From the NCBI RefSeq assembly GCF_003473485.1, contig NC_053045.1, positions 42,574,494-42,638,493 on the forward strand: a stretch of DNA of 64,000 nucleotides. Direction: 5' to 3'. Positions 24,581 through 37,872 of the stretch are shown piece after piece (positions within the stretch are counted from its first letter, which is position 1; each line of letters opens with the position of its first letter). The position numbers were made by a program, and so were the translations under genes. Origin of the DNA: Medicago truncatula (taxonomy: Eukaryota; Streptophyta; Magnoliopsida; Fabales; Fabaceae). The notes under the pieces are model-generated. The model had not been told where the DNA came from. It searched no databases and worked only from the letters and a program-made list of their open reading frames with translations.

Positions 24581-27228
24581 CTAGCCGTTGACGAGGGCAT
24601 CAAGAATGTGGCGATTTGCGACGAATAGGTTATGATATGCCTTCTCAGTCGGATGTATTGAATCCCAAAAGACATATTTTGATGGATCAGAACATACATG
24701 TGAAATACGATTACACATAAATGTTGCTTCAATGAAACCACTTCCACAACAGCCACGATCAACCTCATCAAACCCTACCACAATAACATACATACACACA
24801 AATTAATTAAGATATTTATGATCTTAACCAAGCAAGGGATAAGATTGCATTACTCACCAAAATTTCCATGCCCTTGAATCATGTTAACTAAGGGTCCATA
24901 TATGTCAATGTAAGAGATCTTAGCACCATGATCATGAGGATTAGAGAAATTGAGTTGCATTAAGAACAATTCATGTTGAAGCACCATGTTGTGTTGTCTT
25001 GCCACAACGGAATATTTATCCACACAGCTACGTTCAAGAAGCGCATTGTTGGAATTGAAGGTGATCATGATTGGCAAGCATCCCATTGGAGGTAGTCCAA
25101 CAAAAGCAATTTTTCTAGCACCTTCTGTCCATAAATTCTAAATGACATGTAACTTGTGTTAGTAATTGCTCTTTCAAATTTTGTTGGGTTGGAGTTCTTG
25201 ATGTTTCCATTAGTTGTGTGAGCTACCACACAACCACTCACAGCTACCTTCACAATAATTTTTATGTACACGAGGATAAAGCTAGGAAAGGAAAAATAGG
25301 TACCTTTGGTATATATGTAATATGTTTTCCTTGGTATGAAAAAAGTCATTAATTATGGTGACAAGAAGCCAAAAAGAGCTTATCATGAGTATATTTATGC
25401 ACTGTACTAAAGGTTCAAAGGGCACTAGAATAGACTTAGTTGGTGTACTCTCAATTTCTAAAAATAGATACTCAATCAAAGAGATAAATACAAAAGTAGA
25501 TGGTAGATCGATCTATCATCATTTGTTTTCTAAAAAAATATAAATCTTGGTATAAAAGAAATGTGTAATTGATTCAAAACCTAATTAATTACCTGTATGA
25601 AATCTTTGACTTTTTGAAGCAAGAAATGCCCGTAAGTTACAACGTCATAGCTTTTTCTTCGTATTGGTAGCGTAAAATAATTAATAACGAAGTCATTTGT
25701 ACCAGCACTTATGAAAAATAATGCGTTATTCATATGATTTTCAGTTCTTTGCCTACCAAGCTTAGTCTCCAACCTCTTTTTGTATTGTTTGAAATATTCC
25801 ATTTGCTTTGATATTGGCACCACATTCTGAAATTGATTAATTAATAGCAGAGTACAATATTAGACAAATATGTTTTGATTCCAATATTCGGGGATACAAA
25901 AATTCTATGAGACAAAGATAGTTGAGACATCATATATAAAATCAATAATTTAACATGAAAGCATAAATATATTCTTAATCAAGATTAATAAACCCATCAG
26001 TATATTATTTATTTCATAAGCTAGTTTTGTTGGTGTTAAATTAAAATTTGAAGCTGGGTCATAGTGGGTGTTTGAGAACAGTGACATGCATGGTTTTAAG
26101 ATGCATATGCATTGCCATCCTTAATATTGCAGGCAAATGTGGCTGATGTAGCATCAATAACAATTAACTATTAATATCGGTCATTAAGAAAGTAAAAAAA
26201 CTCGAGTGGTTGTGGTTGTGAACCGCAATTTAGTGTATGTTTGATATCACAACGAATATGTCAGAATCACGATGATTCGCCGTGATTTTGAAGAACCTAC
26301 AAAATGTACCTTTAAAAAATCACGGTGTGTTACCGTGATTCTTTCATGTCTACCGTGATACCAAACATATGTTTAAATTATGAACACACACTGCAGGAAG
26401 AAAGAAAGTTGAGAGTCACAGAGATAGTACTCCGAGAGTTGGTGTGAGTGGGTCAAAACCAGAACCAGCAGAGGCAAAACTAACTCCTGTCATAAGCTCT
26501 TCATCACTAAGATTTGGATCCAAATATGGTGGCACCAACTCTTTCAGGCCTAAATATGAAGCTGTACAATCCAAATATATGTATAGAACATCAATCAAAC
26601 AAGGTCTATACTAAGAGAAATCAATTTCTACATTCTCTTAAGTTACTATGTCCATGGCATGTCACCTCAACGGTAAGTGTTTGACCTTATAACCTAGTAC
26701 AAAATTCATATCTCATCGAGCACAATTGTAAAATAGCAATTAATGCTACTTTAATTAAATTTTGAGAGGAGAAAATTGTTATTAATAATGGTAATAGCGT
26801 ATGAATTTTCTTTTAATTAAATTCAATATGAATTTTAAACTCCGTTTTGTTGAAGTTATAAAGTCAAACTCTTACGACTGAGCTCATCTCGTATGGGTGT
26901 CATGGAAAAAATTGTATTACATAACAATTGAACATGCAAAGGAAAAAAGAATTAGAAATTAAGTACCTATAAAATCAGTGCCAAGTTTCCCATTTGAGAA
27001 CCTTCCAGTAGGACTTTTGTTGGCAAGATCCCTACCATAAGGTGGAAAATCACTCTTGAAAGCTGTGTTTATGTAGTTATTGTTTCCTGGGTCTACTGTG
27101 GAGTCTCCAAACACATATATGGCAGAGGCCTTACTTTTTGAAGCTTCAATTCTAACCATAAAACATAACAAACTAAGCATGAAAATGTGCCCAAAAGAAA
27201 ACAAAGAATGTGTAGCAAAGGTTTCCAT
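24581..27228 (-). CDS. GDSL-type esterase/lipase, secreted
   Basis: Five GT-AG exons on the minus strand: 26967-27228, 26431-26561, 25593-25826, 24858-25137, 24581-24774; 366 aa. This is the five-exon plan usual for the family. A hydrophobic signal peptide covers residues about 9-29. Block I is VFGDSTVDPGNNNY with nucleophile Ser43. GRFSNGKLGTDFIGASYLGL carries the block II Gly. Block III is SAGTNDF with Asn175. Block V is WDSIHPTEKAYH with Asp340 and His343, so the SGNH catalytic set is complete. These enzymes hydrolyse ester bonds of lipids or cutin-like substrates outside the cell; the substrate here is unknown. Intron 2 holds a short foldback MITE (about 26233-26373). Confidence 0.93.
26233..26373. 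mobile_element. Short foldback MITE in GDSL intron 2
   Basis: TATGTTTGATATCAC at 26236-26250 pairs inverted with GTGATACCAAACATA at 26355-26369. Internal AATCACGATGATTCGCCGTG and ACGGTGTGTTACCGTGATTC words also pair. The duplication at the ends was not resolved. Confidence 0.55.
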
Positions 27229-28930
27229 GATATAGAATGAGCAATGAAATGATCAAAATATAATATAAAAATGAAGATTTTGGAATATCTATCTATGTAT
27301 ATATAATGATCAGGGTATGGTTGCTAAGGAAGTTGGAATGAGTTTTTAATGACCAAAATAACCCTGAAAAGTTTGGGTTGATTCACAATTTTGTACATTA
27401 ATTTCTAGTGTGAATTTTTTGGTAGCAAATTTGGTTGGAAAATTTACCAAACACGTACACAACTTCCTAGCTTCTTAACAACCTTTGTCAAAAAAAGTAA
27501 GGTGTTTGATAAGATATATGAAGGAAAATGGGTCACAAAAAGTATACTACAAGTATATTAATATATGTTTGTTTTTTTGGTTTTAATATTAACATATGAT
27601 TTAAAAATGAAGTATACATAGCGTGTGGTTGTACATCTTAAAGTAGTGGGGCTATCGAAGCATCTAATTATATCATCTGATTAATAATTTTGTTCACCTA
27701 AGAGCCTTGTGCTAAAGATTGCTAAAAGAATGTGATGTGCATGCATGTGCTCTGCTAGTGTATATATCTGCACAGGTAGCACTACTATTTTAAATTCTCC
27801 AATCATTTAAATCATGATCCGTGATATATAAGCATAAAATTGTATGTATGTTGTTTGATATGTCAAATTGTAAGTGTTCTTTTATTAACTATAATAATTA
27901 TATCGAAAGGTATCATTCATATGAGATCATTGATAACTTTATTTGGGATCCCCTAAAAAACAAAACAAAAAACAAAAAATCATTTGGGATCATTCTATAA
28001 CTTCGTATCTAATCCAACAACTTTTAATTATGCACTAAAATGCATACCGCTTATACACACCAATTATTTTTACGTGTTTTAATTGAAGTATCGAATAAAC
28101 ATCTTATCTCTTTTAAATAAACACTGGATAGGACACAATAACCTTGATCTTGGAAAATAATTTGAAAAAAATGTTATAATTCAATATAATCGTATGAGTC
28201 GGTGTCCAAGAAGTATTTGTGCATCACAGGTACTCACAATTGGAGATAGCTTAAGACATATATATTATATGGGATCATGAATTATAATTTGCATATTTAT
28301 ACTAAGCTATTTATAATAATGGAGTGCCCAAACTATGGCGGGTAGACACGAAATTGTTACCATTACAATAGAGTATCATTGATACCCTACAAAGTTGATA
28401 TCACACTTAATTTTTTTTAATAAATGATAATGAAAACGATCTGGATCGTAGACCTAAGATGATGGCGAGTTGGTCAAATACTGTGTTGCTACTCAATGCA
28501 AGGACTCAATGCTCAAGTAAGTGAGAGTTTTATGTGAGGTAAAGGTTTAACCATAGTAGAAAATGTACCTTTCATTAAGGGTGGAAGAATTTTCATTGGT
28601 GATGTTTTGGGGATGTTGGGTTTCATGATGGTTATTTTGTTGCTACGATCTCAGCATGAGTTACGAATCACCGTCTGATTGATATTAGATGATGACGATT
28701 TGATCACTGAGATTTATCCTTATGTAACTGTATTGCTCGAACACAATACTACTTGTTTAGTAGGATCTTGAGCCTTCGTGGATTGGGCTTGGCCTAGACC
28801 GAAACATAAATCTTACTTTGTTGCTTCGTCTTTTATCTTTAACCCTTGAGATTCTAGAGGAATGAGTAACAATAATCCAAAGTTCGGTAAGAGGGTATTT
28901 GGAGTCTGGTAAAATAATACTCCCTCGGTC
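27229..28930. other. Intergenic, no gene seen
   Basis: Upstream region of the GDSL gene followed by AT-rich sequence without a domain-bearing frame. 28440-28800 has slightly higher GC and may be decayed retroelement sequence, but no recognisable protein segment was read. Confidence 0.4.
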
Positions 28931-28931
28931 C

Positions 28932-28968
<37 letters not shown>

Positions 28969-28981
28969 CGCGCGCGCGCAC
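28931..28981. repeat. 51-bp perfect pyrimidine-purine alternation, (TA)n(TG)n(CG)n
   Basis: CA is followed by a long TA run, then TGTGTGTG, then CGCGCGCG and CAC, with no break in Y-R alternation. It follows CTCCCTCGGTCC (28920-28930), a word typical of Stowaway termini. Confidence 0.92.
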
Positions 28982-28984
28982 TCT

Positions 28985-30160
28985 TTGTCATTTTCATATA
29001 TTTTGTATGTTAATATTAATAAATTGTCTTTGTTTGTATGTGTATTAAATTTAATTTTTCATATTTCAAGATAAATTAGTAGTATTAATTAAGGGTATGT
29101 TTTAGAAGAAAAAAATAAATGCATCTAGTAATTTGAAAACAAGATTATATTTAAAAACAAATTTTTAGTCAAATTAGCTTATAAGAACTGAAGAAATATT
29201 TGTTTTAGTCAAAGTTTAAATTCTCATAAACGGTTCGACCTTAATTAGATTTTATTAAAGGGCTTCTTAAGGTCTTGACTACTGATTCATCTCAACTAAT
29301 TCATTTTAGGGTCATGACTACACTAATTCATCTCAACCTTTAAAGAGGCGTATAACTTTTTGCAATAAAAAATGGACATAGAAAACTCTATTAGCTACAT
29401 ATAAGCTTTGCATCTATTAGTTGTTTTAGAGAATTTATATAAACTTACTAGAAGCGTTTTAAAGACAGAGCAAAGTGAATAATATTAAATTAGTTGGTCT
29501 TCTGTGTTGACAACAACTAACTGGTCATGTGGTCCGGTTCAATTGCTCCATGTGGACCATAGTACATCTCATTTCTGGTGTTTATTTTCTTGACCACATT
29601 TTTCACTTACTTGTTGATTCACTTTGTTCATTTCACCACACCTTAAATTAGACATACGAAGCTTGTGTGTGATGAAAGTGATGATTAATGTAGGATCATT
29701 TTTACCAACAGAAGCCGAATTTACTGGTTTCACGTAGGAACAACATGTCCTTGTCCATTAAGGTACATGCAATGAACCAATGTTGATAATGATTGAAACC
29801 AAAAAGCATTAATTTGAAGGAAAAAGCAGAACCAAGAGCACTTTGTGCCGCATTTTTTTAGCAAGTACTTACACTTTGTGAATGAACAACCTACTACTAA
29901 AAAATTGGCAGATTTGGAAGGCATGCATGCTAGAAAATAAACCGGGTGTATTTGTGTTTCAGGATTAGGGGAGTGATTAATTACTTTTACTTTGTCAATT
30001 TGCTATGAGCTACGTATTTATTAACAGAGTGATCACGAAGACAGTGTTGGAAAGTGTTGTTTTCGGATTTAAAAAAATACCTTTGAAAAAAGAAATTACC
30101 ACCGAAGATATTACCGGGTTGAGTCACGATCATGTCGCTTTCTTTAAGACGTTTCGCGAC
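28985..30160. other. Intergenic, no gene seen
   Basis: AT-rich. A 64-codon minus-strand frame at 29730-29924 lacks recognisable features. No repeat boundaries were found. Confidence 0.4.
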
Positions 30161-30169
30161 ACTATCCGA

Positions 30170-31257
30170 GTTTGTGTAAGGTAAACTAACAACCGCGCCG
30201 CCTACAGGATAAAACAGCTCAGCTCACCTGTTCGATTACGTACTGCACCGTAAGTAACCGTTCGAGAAATAACACCCTCAATATGGTTTAATCGTTCGAT
30301 TAAACCCTCAATATGAGTCGTATGAATGTTGTGCATAGTCGAGTCTTGGTGAAATGTTCATGCATTCATAGTCTTGTAATCATGATGATGAGAATCGCGA
30401 CGATTAGGGAATAATCCGGTAATATAACTCCGAATTATCCAAATAATCTTGATGATGAGGGATCACTCGGTAACATAACTCCGATATCCAAAAAACGGTA
30501 CCACATGCATATATAGTCGTATAGAGCATTGCATGCATATGAGTCTATATGGGAGTCATGTATTTAATTATGTGAATCTATGTGAAGATGTGTACATGAC
30601 TATATGTGTTAGTGTGGTAATTACGTGATTGTGATGATGGTGATGAAGTGTGAATGATATATACAGACTTGGTGATAAAATCACGATGTGAATACTTGCT
30701 ATATCTTGTGATGGTGATTTGAGAGTTGTTGTATTATTTAATTGATTGAATGAGATGACATGTGATTATAGTATTGCTAGGAAATGAATGTCTATTTTTG
30801 AATCCTGAATACTATGTATGAGTTCAGATATTCTTTATGTTAAACATATATCTTACCCTCCAGTGACTTTTTGGTCGCCTATATCCACGTGGTGTAGACG
30901 TGCAGGTTGAGGACGTTTGAGTCGACGTGAGTATCCGAGGATGGCTTGATGCGTTCTTGTTTTTATGCTTATGCATTTGGAGTCTTAGTAGTAGTGCTCT
31001 GATTATGTGTCAGAGATTTTATTTTATCTTTCGAATTTATTTTTGAGGAACCATTGAGTTCACTATGTTAATGTATCTAAGATTTTGAGATTATGACTTT
31101 ATGATGTTTTGGGATATATTTTTGTTGTGACTGTTTATATAATTGATAACCTTTGCATGTTTTGGATTTAATGATGACGTAGCACCTTGAAGTTAATTGA
31201 ATTATTGATGAATTATTATTTAATATTATATTTGGGGTTTCAAGGGTGTTACTGAAA
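30170..31257 (+). mobile_element. Probable LTR-type sequence of a retrotransposon
   Basis: Noncoding stretch rich in GATGATG words (30380-30720), with CCACGTGGTGTAGACGTGCAGG near 30886 and a GGTGTTAC word at about 31245, directly before copia-type gag/pol remnants. This is similar in style, not in sequence identity, to 21200-22130. Ends not resolved. Confidence 0.3.
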
Positions 31258-31289
31258 CCAGGGACGAAATTCAAATTTCAGCAACGAAA

Positions 31290-32720
31290 ACTATAAGAAA
31301 GGAGAAACCTCGACAAGATGAGAGGATATTCAAACATATGGTATGGAAAATCTCAAATTTAATGTTATGATTGTCAGAAGTTTGGTCATTATGCTTCAAA
31401 ATGTAGATTTGCCAAGAATAGGGTCGACGAGAAGACCAACTATGTAGAAGAAAAGGATGAGAAGTTTTAAATAGTTCTGGCAGCACATGGAAGTATCGAA
31501 GGAACCTTACAAAATTCATGGTATATTGACACTCGTGCAAGCAACCATATGTGTGGAAATAGGAGCATGTTCGTAAAACTTGATGAATCATTAAGTGGAA
31601 TTGTCTCATTTGTCGACGATTCCAAGATTCCAATAAAAGGCAAGGGCAATATCTTAATTCTCTTAAAATGTGGAAGACATCAATTTTCTTTAAATATTTA
31701 CTACTTTCACTATTTCAAGTTCGAGACAACTTTTAGAATAAGGGTATCATATTCACCTGAAAGCTTTAAGTATCAAAGATGGGAGAAATAATCTCATCAC
31801 CACTACATTAATATCGAGAAATGGATGTTCTTATTGAATATCTGAAACGACATGGAAAAACGTCTCAAAGCTTGCTACAATGGTGCACCATGGCTTTGCA
31901 ATCTTTGATTTAGGTACTTAAATCAAAATATGGTCAGAGAGCTACCATAAATCAAATATCCATATCAACTTTATGAAGAATGTTTACTTGGAAAGCAATT
32001 CAGGACGAGTTTTTCAAAGTAGTCAAGTTCAAAAGCAAAGAAGTCGCTCGAGCTTATACATGTTAATGTTTGTGGGTCAATCAAGCCAAACTCACTACGT
32101 AAAAATCACAATTTTCTCTTTTTCGTTGATGATTTTTTTAAAAAAAATAAAAATGCATGGGTCTATTTCTTGATGCTGAAATAAAAAGTCTTTACTACCA
32201 TCAACAACGAGGGACCGTCCACAACAAGGCTAGAACAACCACACAGACCAGAGAGACACCACACTCTTACCCAAAACCTTAAGGCAATGAGTTTATGAGT
32301 CCTCTTAGTTATAAGGTGTTCAACATTTACTGTTTTATCCGATGTGGGACATATAACTCACACTTGTACACAACAACAAATAAGTTAAAAGCTTTTGTGG
32401 AGAAAGAAAATGGTCGATGGATAAAAGCTACGTGAACGAATCGAGTAGGTAAGTTCACTTCTAATGAGTTCTAAGAGTTATGTGAATAAAAGGGAATCAA
32501 ATGTCCATTAATTACAATTCTAAGGTTCCTTTAATAAAATGATGCCGTGGAAAGAAAAAATAAATAATTCAAAGTAAGATCAAAAGTAAGAACCCAATAA
32601 AGAATTTTGGACTGAAGTTGTGACGTGTGTTGTCTATTTATCTAATAGATTTCTAACAAGATGTGTGTGTTGGAAAATACACCACAATAAGCATGGAGTG
32701 GAAGAAACATCTAGAGAAGT
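31290..32720 (+). pseudogene. Decayed Ty1/copia gag-pol remnant
   Basis: Fragments in several frames follow the copia order. A zinc knuckle CYDCQKFGHYASKC lies at about 31366-31410. A protease-like WYIDTRASNHMCGNRSMFVK follows at about 31520-31580, with a DTRAS triplet in place of the usual D-S/T-G. A segment like FGKQF/SSQVQKQRS lies near 31990-32045. Integrase-like KAFVEKENGRWIKAT and GKFTSNEF lie at 32390-32470. EVVTCVVYLSNRF follows at about 32610-32660. Stops and frameshifts occur throughout, so it cannot make a functional polyprotein. About 178 bp (32208-32385) interrupt the integrase start between two CAACAAC words. Confidence 0.7.
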
Positions 32721-34378
32721 TCAACAAGGGCTCCTTCAATCGCATTAAGGAAGACACCTTCAATCGCAATATTATGAAAGATCAAGTCAAACAAAAATTG
32801 AAGAGTTGGACGAATTAAACCCCAAAACCTATGTTACATCATAATCAGGCAAAACATGAATATTGTAGGTAGCAACGGCTAGGAAAAACCATCACAGTCT
32901 CAGAAAATAGTACCAATATTGCCCTAAGAATTGTTCACCGGACGAGCAAGATCAATGTTAAACTTGTAATATGGCTTAGAAGGAGTGGACTAAGTAGAGG
33001 TCGAGGTTGCCAAGAGATTGGAGATCAAATTTCCTTTATTTTATTCTCCACACAAGCGTATTCCCTATGTGTTTTACAGTAAAACTTTTACTTACTCTTT
33101 TAACTCTTTTCTTTAAAGAAAATATACAATTTAAAAACTGAAGCTTAAACCAACAATCTGCAAAATCACCAACAAAAGCAACGAAAGTCCACAAGTCCAA
33201 CCTCATCGATAAAAATGTCAAAATTGTTAAGCAAAACTCCGTGATCGGAGTTCCAACCCTGATTTACCCATTTGTGTGTGTGTATTTTCAATTACTATTG
33301 TCATTTCGTCTTTCTGAAAAAAAAAACAACGAAAGAATTTAAAATTTTAAATATGAAGTAGTAAGCCTAAGTAAAATCCACGATTTGGTAAGCATCCAAA
33401 AATTTATACATTAACTGAACCGAACTTGAGATCTTCGGTCATGAGAGTGGTGACATAACGAGGGTGGAGGACTTGAACAACAACTCCTCTGTCTCATCGG
33501 AGGGAATGGTGCACATGCAAATATTTTGACGATTAAGTACTAATGCGGAGGAATGTGAGGTTTTTAGGGTAGAAAAGTGTATATCTGAATAGAGGCTATG
33601 AGTTTGCATTTATAGTGATAGTTTATGTTTCAGGACCCCAAAACCCTAGTTTGAACAATTGTTTCATGGGATACATGTAAGGAGACTAGAAAAGATTGAC
33701 ATAGGTTCTGGAATGGACAATTCAGATTCCTTTGAGCAGCCCTGATCCAATGCATTTAAGGCAAATCCATGTTATAATATGTATGTTAGCTAGTAGTTTA
33801 AGGGGACTTGATCTATTGAGAAAATGAGTCTCATTCTGGTCTGTAACACATAACAATCTGCAGGCTTCACCTATTGATTCGATTCTTGTGTAGAAAATTT
33901 TGTCGGATTTTACTTACCTCCTGGTCGAACTCCAGATTAATAGAGCTCCCTTCCCCCTAAGAACTAGAGGATTACCAACAACAAAAACTCACTCCGTCCC
34001 AAACTAACGTCATTTCGCATATATTAAGAAAATTGTATACATGAAAAAGAGAATTTTTTTTTTCTTTTTTCTGAGAGAAAATATTATTTTTATAAAAGTA
34101 TCCTTATTAATTATTGTTGCATTTATCATTATCGTGAATGTAAAATAAAAGTGATATTAATTAGAGGATCCAATTGAAAAAAAATTAATTTGGGTATTGA
34201 AAATTGAGAAGTTCATACGACAAATTTAACTTAGATGTAAACACTTAAACAATAAACACAATTTTAGCAATATTTCTCTAACATCCAAGCGGTGCATTAT
34301 GAATTTGAACTAAATACATCAATTTTATTTGACTCACTTTTTCTTATATTTTGCAACGGATTGAGAGTCCTTGTTTGT
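32721..34378. other. Intergenic, trailing retroelement sequence then unassigned
   Basis: 32720-33030 probably continues the copia remnant (AATGTTAAACTTGTAATATG near 32956). 33250-34378 shows no gene; ACTCCGTCCCAAACTAACG at about 33990 looks like a single Stowaway end. Confidence 0.35.
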
Positions 34379-34747
34379 TTATTTTCCTTGAGCAGAAAAA
34401 TCATGTGGGAAATTCAACAAAGCTTTAGCACCCCTCATTCTGAAAGCAGCTTTATCATAAGCAATTGCAGCCTCTTCAGCTGTTTGAAATGTACCAAGCC
34501 ATATCCTAGCTCCATTTTGCTTCGAGTCACGAATCTCTGCTGCATATTTTCCCCACGGTCGACGCCTTACACCTCTGTAATTCTTCTTTTTAATGCTCTT
34601 GCTTTGTTCTAGGCCATTTTGGTGCCTCTCTTGCACCATTGTGTTGCTAAGTTCATTAGCTTCCTTAAGAATTTGGTATATAACCATGTCTTGAGAATCA
34701 TTTTCATTAAGGGGTAACTCACTTTGTGAGATAAAATTTAAGGCCAT
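34379..34747 (-). CDS. AP2/ERF transcription factor, small (group IX-like)
   Basis: Intronless, 122 aa. A single AP2 domain covers residues about 56-113: [39 protein letters not shown] and [15 protein letters not shown], with the ERF-type Ala and Asp in the WAAEIRD/WLG region. The N-terminus includes [16 protein letters not shown], recalling the acidic lead-in of group IX ERFs. The family binds GCC-box elements in ethylene, jasmonate and defence responses. The protein stops nine residues after NFPHDF and so lacks the acidic C-terminal activation motifs common in the group. A TATA-like AAATAAATAC stands about 80 bp before the ATG on the minus strand. Nuclear role inferred from the domain. Confidence 0.9.
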   Translation of the reverse strand: MALNFISQSELPLNENDSQDMVIYQILKEANELSNTMVQERHQNGLEQSKSIKKKNYRGVRRRPWGKYAAEIRDSKQNGARIWLGTFQTAEEAAIAYDKAAFRMRGAKALLNFPHDFSAQGK

Positions 34748-36345
34748 GGTTTCCTATTATATTAAAGCTAGTGAGGTTGCTTTTTGAAGAAATAATTGAA
34801 GTTTGTGATTAGTGGCTCTAGACTTGTATTTATTTTTGGGGCGTGGAAAATTCTGTGGCAGATAGAATGAACTGGTTTTTTTTAAGAGGACAATGGACCG
34901 GTTCTTATTCTTATATACTATGTTGGTGGGTGGGTGAAAAATGAAGTTTTTTATTTTTATTTTTTTATTTAAGGATTGATCTATATGAAGTTTATGATTG
35001 CAATTGGTTTTCATTTGACATAATGATAACCTTGACATTACTTGTCCACTTTTATTTTTCAAAATTCAATTAACTGGCAATGTTAAAATTTATAATTTGT
35101 CAAACAAAAATTGACAAATCATTATGATAACCTTGACTTTATGCGATTATTTAAAAAAAAATCATTATTTGGTTGAATAAAAAAACAATAAAATTAACTT
35201 TATTTCTCCACATTTAAAATGTGTAAACTCTAACCACCAGATTACTTGACAAAAAAGAAAAACAAAATTGTGAATTAAATTATCAAAATAAACTTGACCA
35301 ATTTTTTTTATCAAAATAAATATTAAAATTTGAAGAAAAAATGACTACCTGCATCAAAACGTGGTATCGTTTTTTTGCAAATAGTGTCATTTTATTATTA
35401 ATAAACTTATATTTTCTGTTTTAATAAACCCACACTGGACAACAATAAAAGTTGAACAAATATTGCACATGTTTCCCTAAAATAAAATAAAAATATTGCA
35501 CACGTTTATAATATGGCTTGTTTCCAATAATAAATCAACTGGAGTCCAAATTGTCTCAGAGTCCAAATTGGCTCAACCCATCATTACAATTACAAGGACA
35601 AATATTGATTCTTATCCTTGAATTCTAAAGCATGTTTCACATTTATGATTATTATTTTTCTAACTTGCAACAATAAAATGTTTGTCAATTATGGTTTCTT
35701 TTGCGAGGAGAATTTGAAAAAGAATGAACTCTCCGTTAATTGGCAATTCATGTCTATGCTATTCTACATATATGTATGTTCATAGCCATGAGATAATGGA
35801 ATGTCTTGAATTGATATGATATGTTACAAATAATTTTTAGTGGTGGTTTTTTGGGTTATCGTTATCAATGCAAAGTTTCTATAGTCGTTTAACGATTATT
35901 GATCTTTATCGAATAATATTGAACACGTAATGTAAGCTTCACCCATTTAACAAGAGTCACTAGTAGAAACCTTGACAACTTGTTTAACGATCCAAATCTT
36001 TTTAAACCAAATTATTGTTGGTACACTGTGCACATGTATCTAAAATTAATTTCAAAGGTTCAAAATCAATAAAGTGACATTGTGCACACGTATCTGAAAT
36101 TCCCTCAATATCTTTTAGTGACTTTATTTATTCCTTCCTGAATATCATTTTCAGAACAATTTATAAAGTTATTAAAATTGATATTGAGGAATTTGAAGCT
36201 AACTAAAGAGATGAACATTTGAATTCAATTAGGAGTGAATTGAATCCAATAATAAGTTTGTTGTTCCAAAAAAAGATGTCATTGAAAATTTGAATCAGGG
36301 GGTGTTAGTGTTAATTAAGATTTAGTTAGTTTGATAAATAACAAA
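34748..36345. other. Intergenic, AT-rich
   Basis: ERF promoter followed by AT-rich sequence. A truncated SINE tail related to the 3850-3985 copy is seen at about 35199-35260 (CTAACCACCAGATTACTTGAC). No gene. Confidence 0.4.
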
Positions 36346-36522
36346 GGGGTTATGCTAACCAATGCCTTTAGGGTAATTGTTAAGGAAACAAAAAAAAAAA
36401 AGTTTTAAGTTGAAAATACTCATTTTTTAAACTTTTGAGGAGTTGAATGCACAAATTCCAATGCAAAATTACTATATTTGCTTCTTTAACCATTGTCTTG
36501 AGAGCATTGGTTAGCATTTCTC
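36346..36522. mobile_element. MITE with GCTAACCAATGC terminal repeats
   Basis: The left end GGGTTATGCTAACCAATGC is matched inverted by GCATTGGTTAGCATTTCTC at 36504-36522. The interior is AT-rich, about 177 bp in all. The terminal word is one I associate with abundant legume MITEs. Duplication not resolved. Confidence 0.6.
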
Positions 36523-37589
36523 ATAATTAATTAGTGTTCGTTAATTTGTTAGTTAATTTGTTATGAGTTTCTCTAGAAGTTCCTTAGATGTACAACTACC
36601 GGTGTGCAGTTATTACCTTAGTCATACAAATAAATGTGATGTAAAGTTTTTCAATCTCAGATTGTGGATTCATCCCTAATGATTGACCGTGATATATTAA
36701 AAGGAAGAGAGTATTTGTATGTGGATTTATGAACATGTGATTATGTTTATCTTTGAAAAACATGTAAGATTCGTATGCCTAGCTGTTCATAAAAAATTAC
36801 CATTTTTGTATATCCATAACTCATTCAACACTATGAGAGAGATAGAAATAGAGAAGGTGATGTGATCAATATGATAAATAGGTAACGTGGCAGAAAGAAT
36901 GGATAAAGAGAAAATGATGTGTTACATTAGTTTTTTTTTTTTTTTTTTTCCTGTGAGAGTGTTAAATTAGTGTTTGAAAAGAAAAATGCTTGATAGCACG
37001 ACATATTAACAAGCATGAAGGCACACGAAAGTTCTAGTATGACCACATCATGGCAAATTACACTTCAGAAATAAATAGGAAAATGACTATATCTTTCCAT
37101 TGGCTTCCTATGACGGTGCTCACCACCATGTGACTCACTGATCTCAAGTACCCATGAAACCAAAGACTTTTCACCATTATTGTGGTTTGTTAAAATATGT
37201 GCTTTTTTTAAAACCGTTTTTAGGATATCTTGCATGAAGGACAATGCATGTACTATACTATAAGTAAATCAAGTTTTAGTTCATGATAGAAAAGTCAAAT
37301 TGTCATGTTTTCTCACTGTCGTGCATTTTCGTGCATACAATGTGTCGCACCATTTAGCACTGTTCGTTTGAAAATTATGGAAGTCCAAATATAAATGTTT
37401 GTTATTAATGAAGTATTTTCAATCAATGTCAGTTCTGTCCGAAATGTTTTTAGTATTTTTTATTTTTTTTTAAGTATGAGCTTTCAATGTTTAAAACATT
37501 TTGTTATCTACTTTGTGAGGGTGCCACACCCGCACCATTGTCCAAATGCCTTATCTTTTGAAATAAGATTTAGATTATACTCTCTTATA
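36523..37589. other. Intergenic, no gene seen
   Basis: AT-rich with a T20-type run near 36930-36950. A 69-codon frame at 37395-37604 runs into the Stowaway end and is not a gene. Confidence 0.4.
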
Positions 37590-37870
37590 CTCCCTTCGTT
37601 TTAAAATGTAAGTTGCGGTCAACCACTTCACACATGTCAATGCATAAATTTGATCGTTAATATATTTAATTATCTAAAGTAAAAAATTAGGAAAATTAAA
37701 CATTTTGTAAATATTTATCGAAACAACATCTTACATGCTAATATTTGTATTTATATCTTTTTTTTTTAAGAATATTTGTATTTATATGTTAGTTAAAAAA
37801 TATGGTCGAAGTAAGTCGTGTAAATAGTACACATTACAAAAATGTGACATGTATTTTGAAACGGAGATAA
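37590..37870. mobile_element. Stowaway MITE
   Basis: CTCCCTTCGTTTTAAAATG at the left and the inverted right end TTATCTCCGTTTCAAAATAC are flanked by TA dinucleotides (37588-37589 and 37871-37872), as expected for Tc1/mariner-derived Stowaway elements. Length 281 bp. Confidence 0.7.
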
Positions 37871-37872
37871 TA

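Noticed and set aside
29730..29924. 64-codon minus-strand frame
   Set aside because: No recognisable domain, no promoter or splice evidence.
34757..35062. 101-codon frame upstream of the ERF gene
   Set aside because: Low-complexity, overlaps the likely promoter and leader, no domain.
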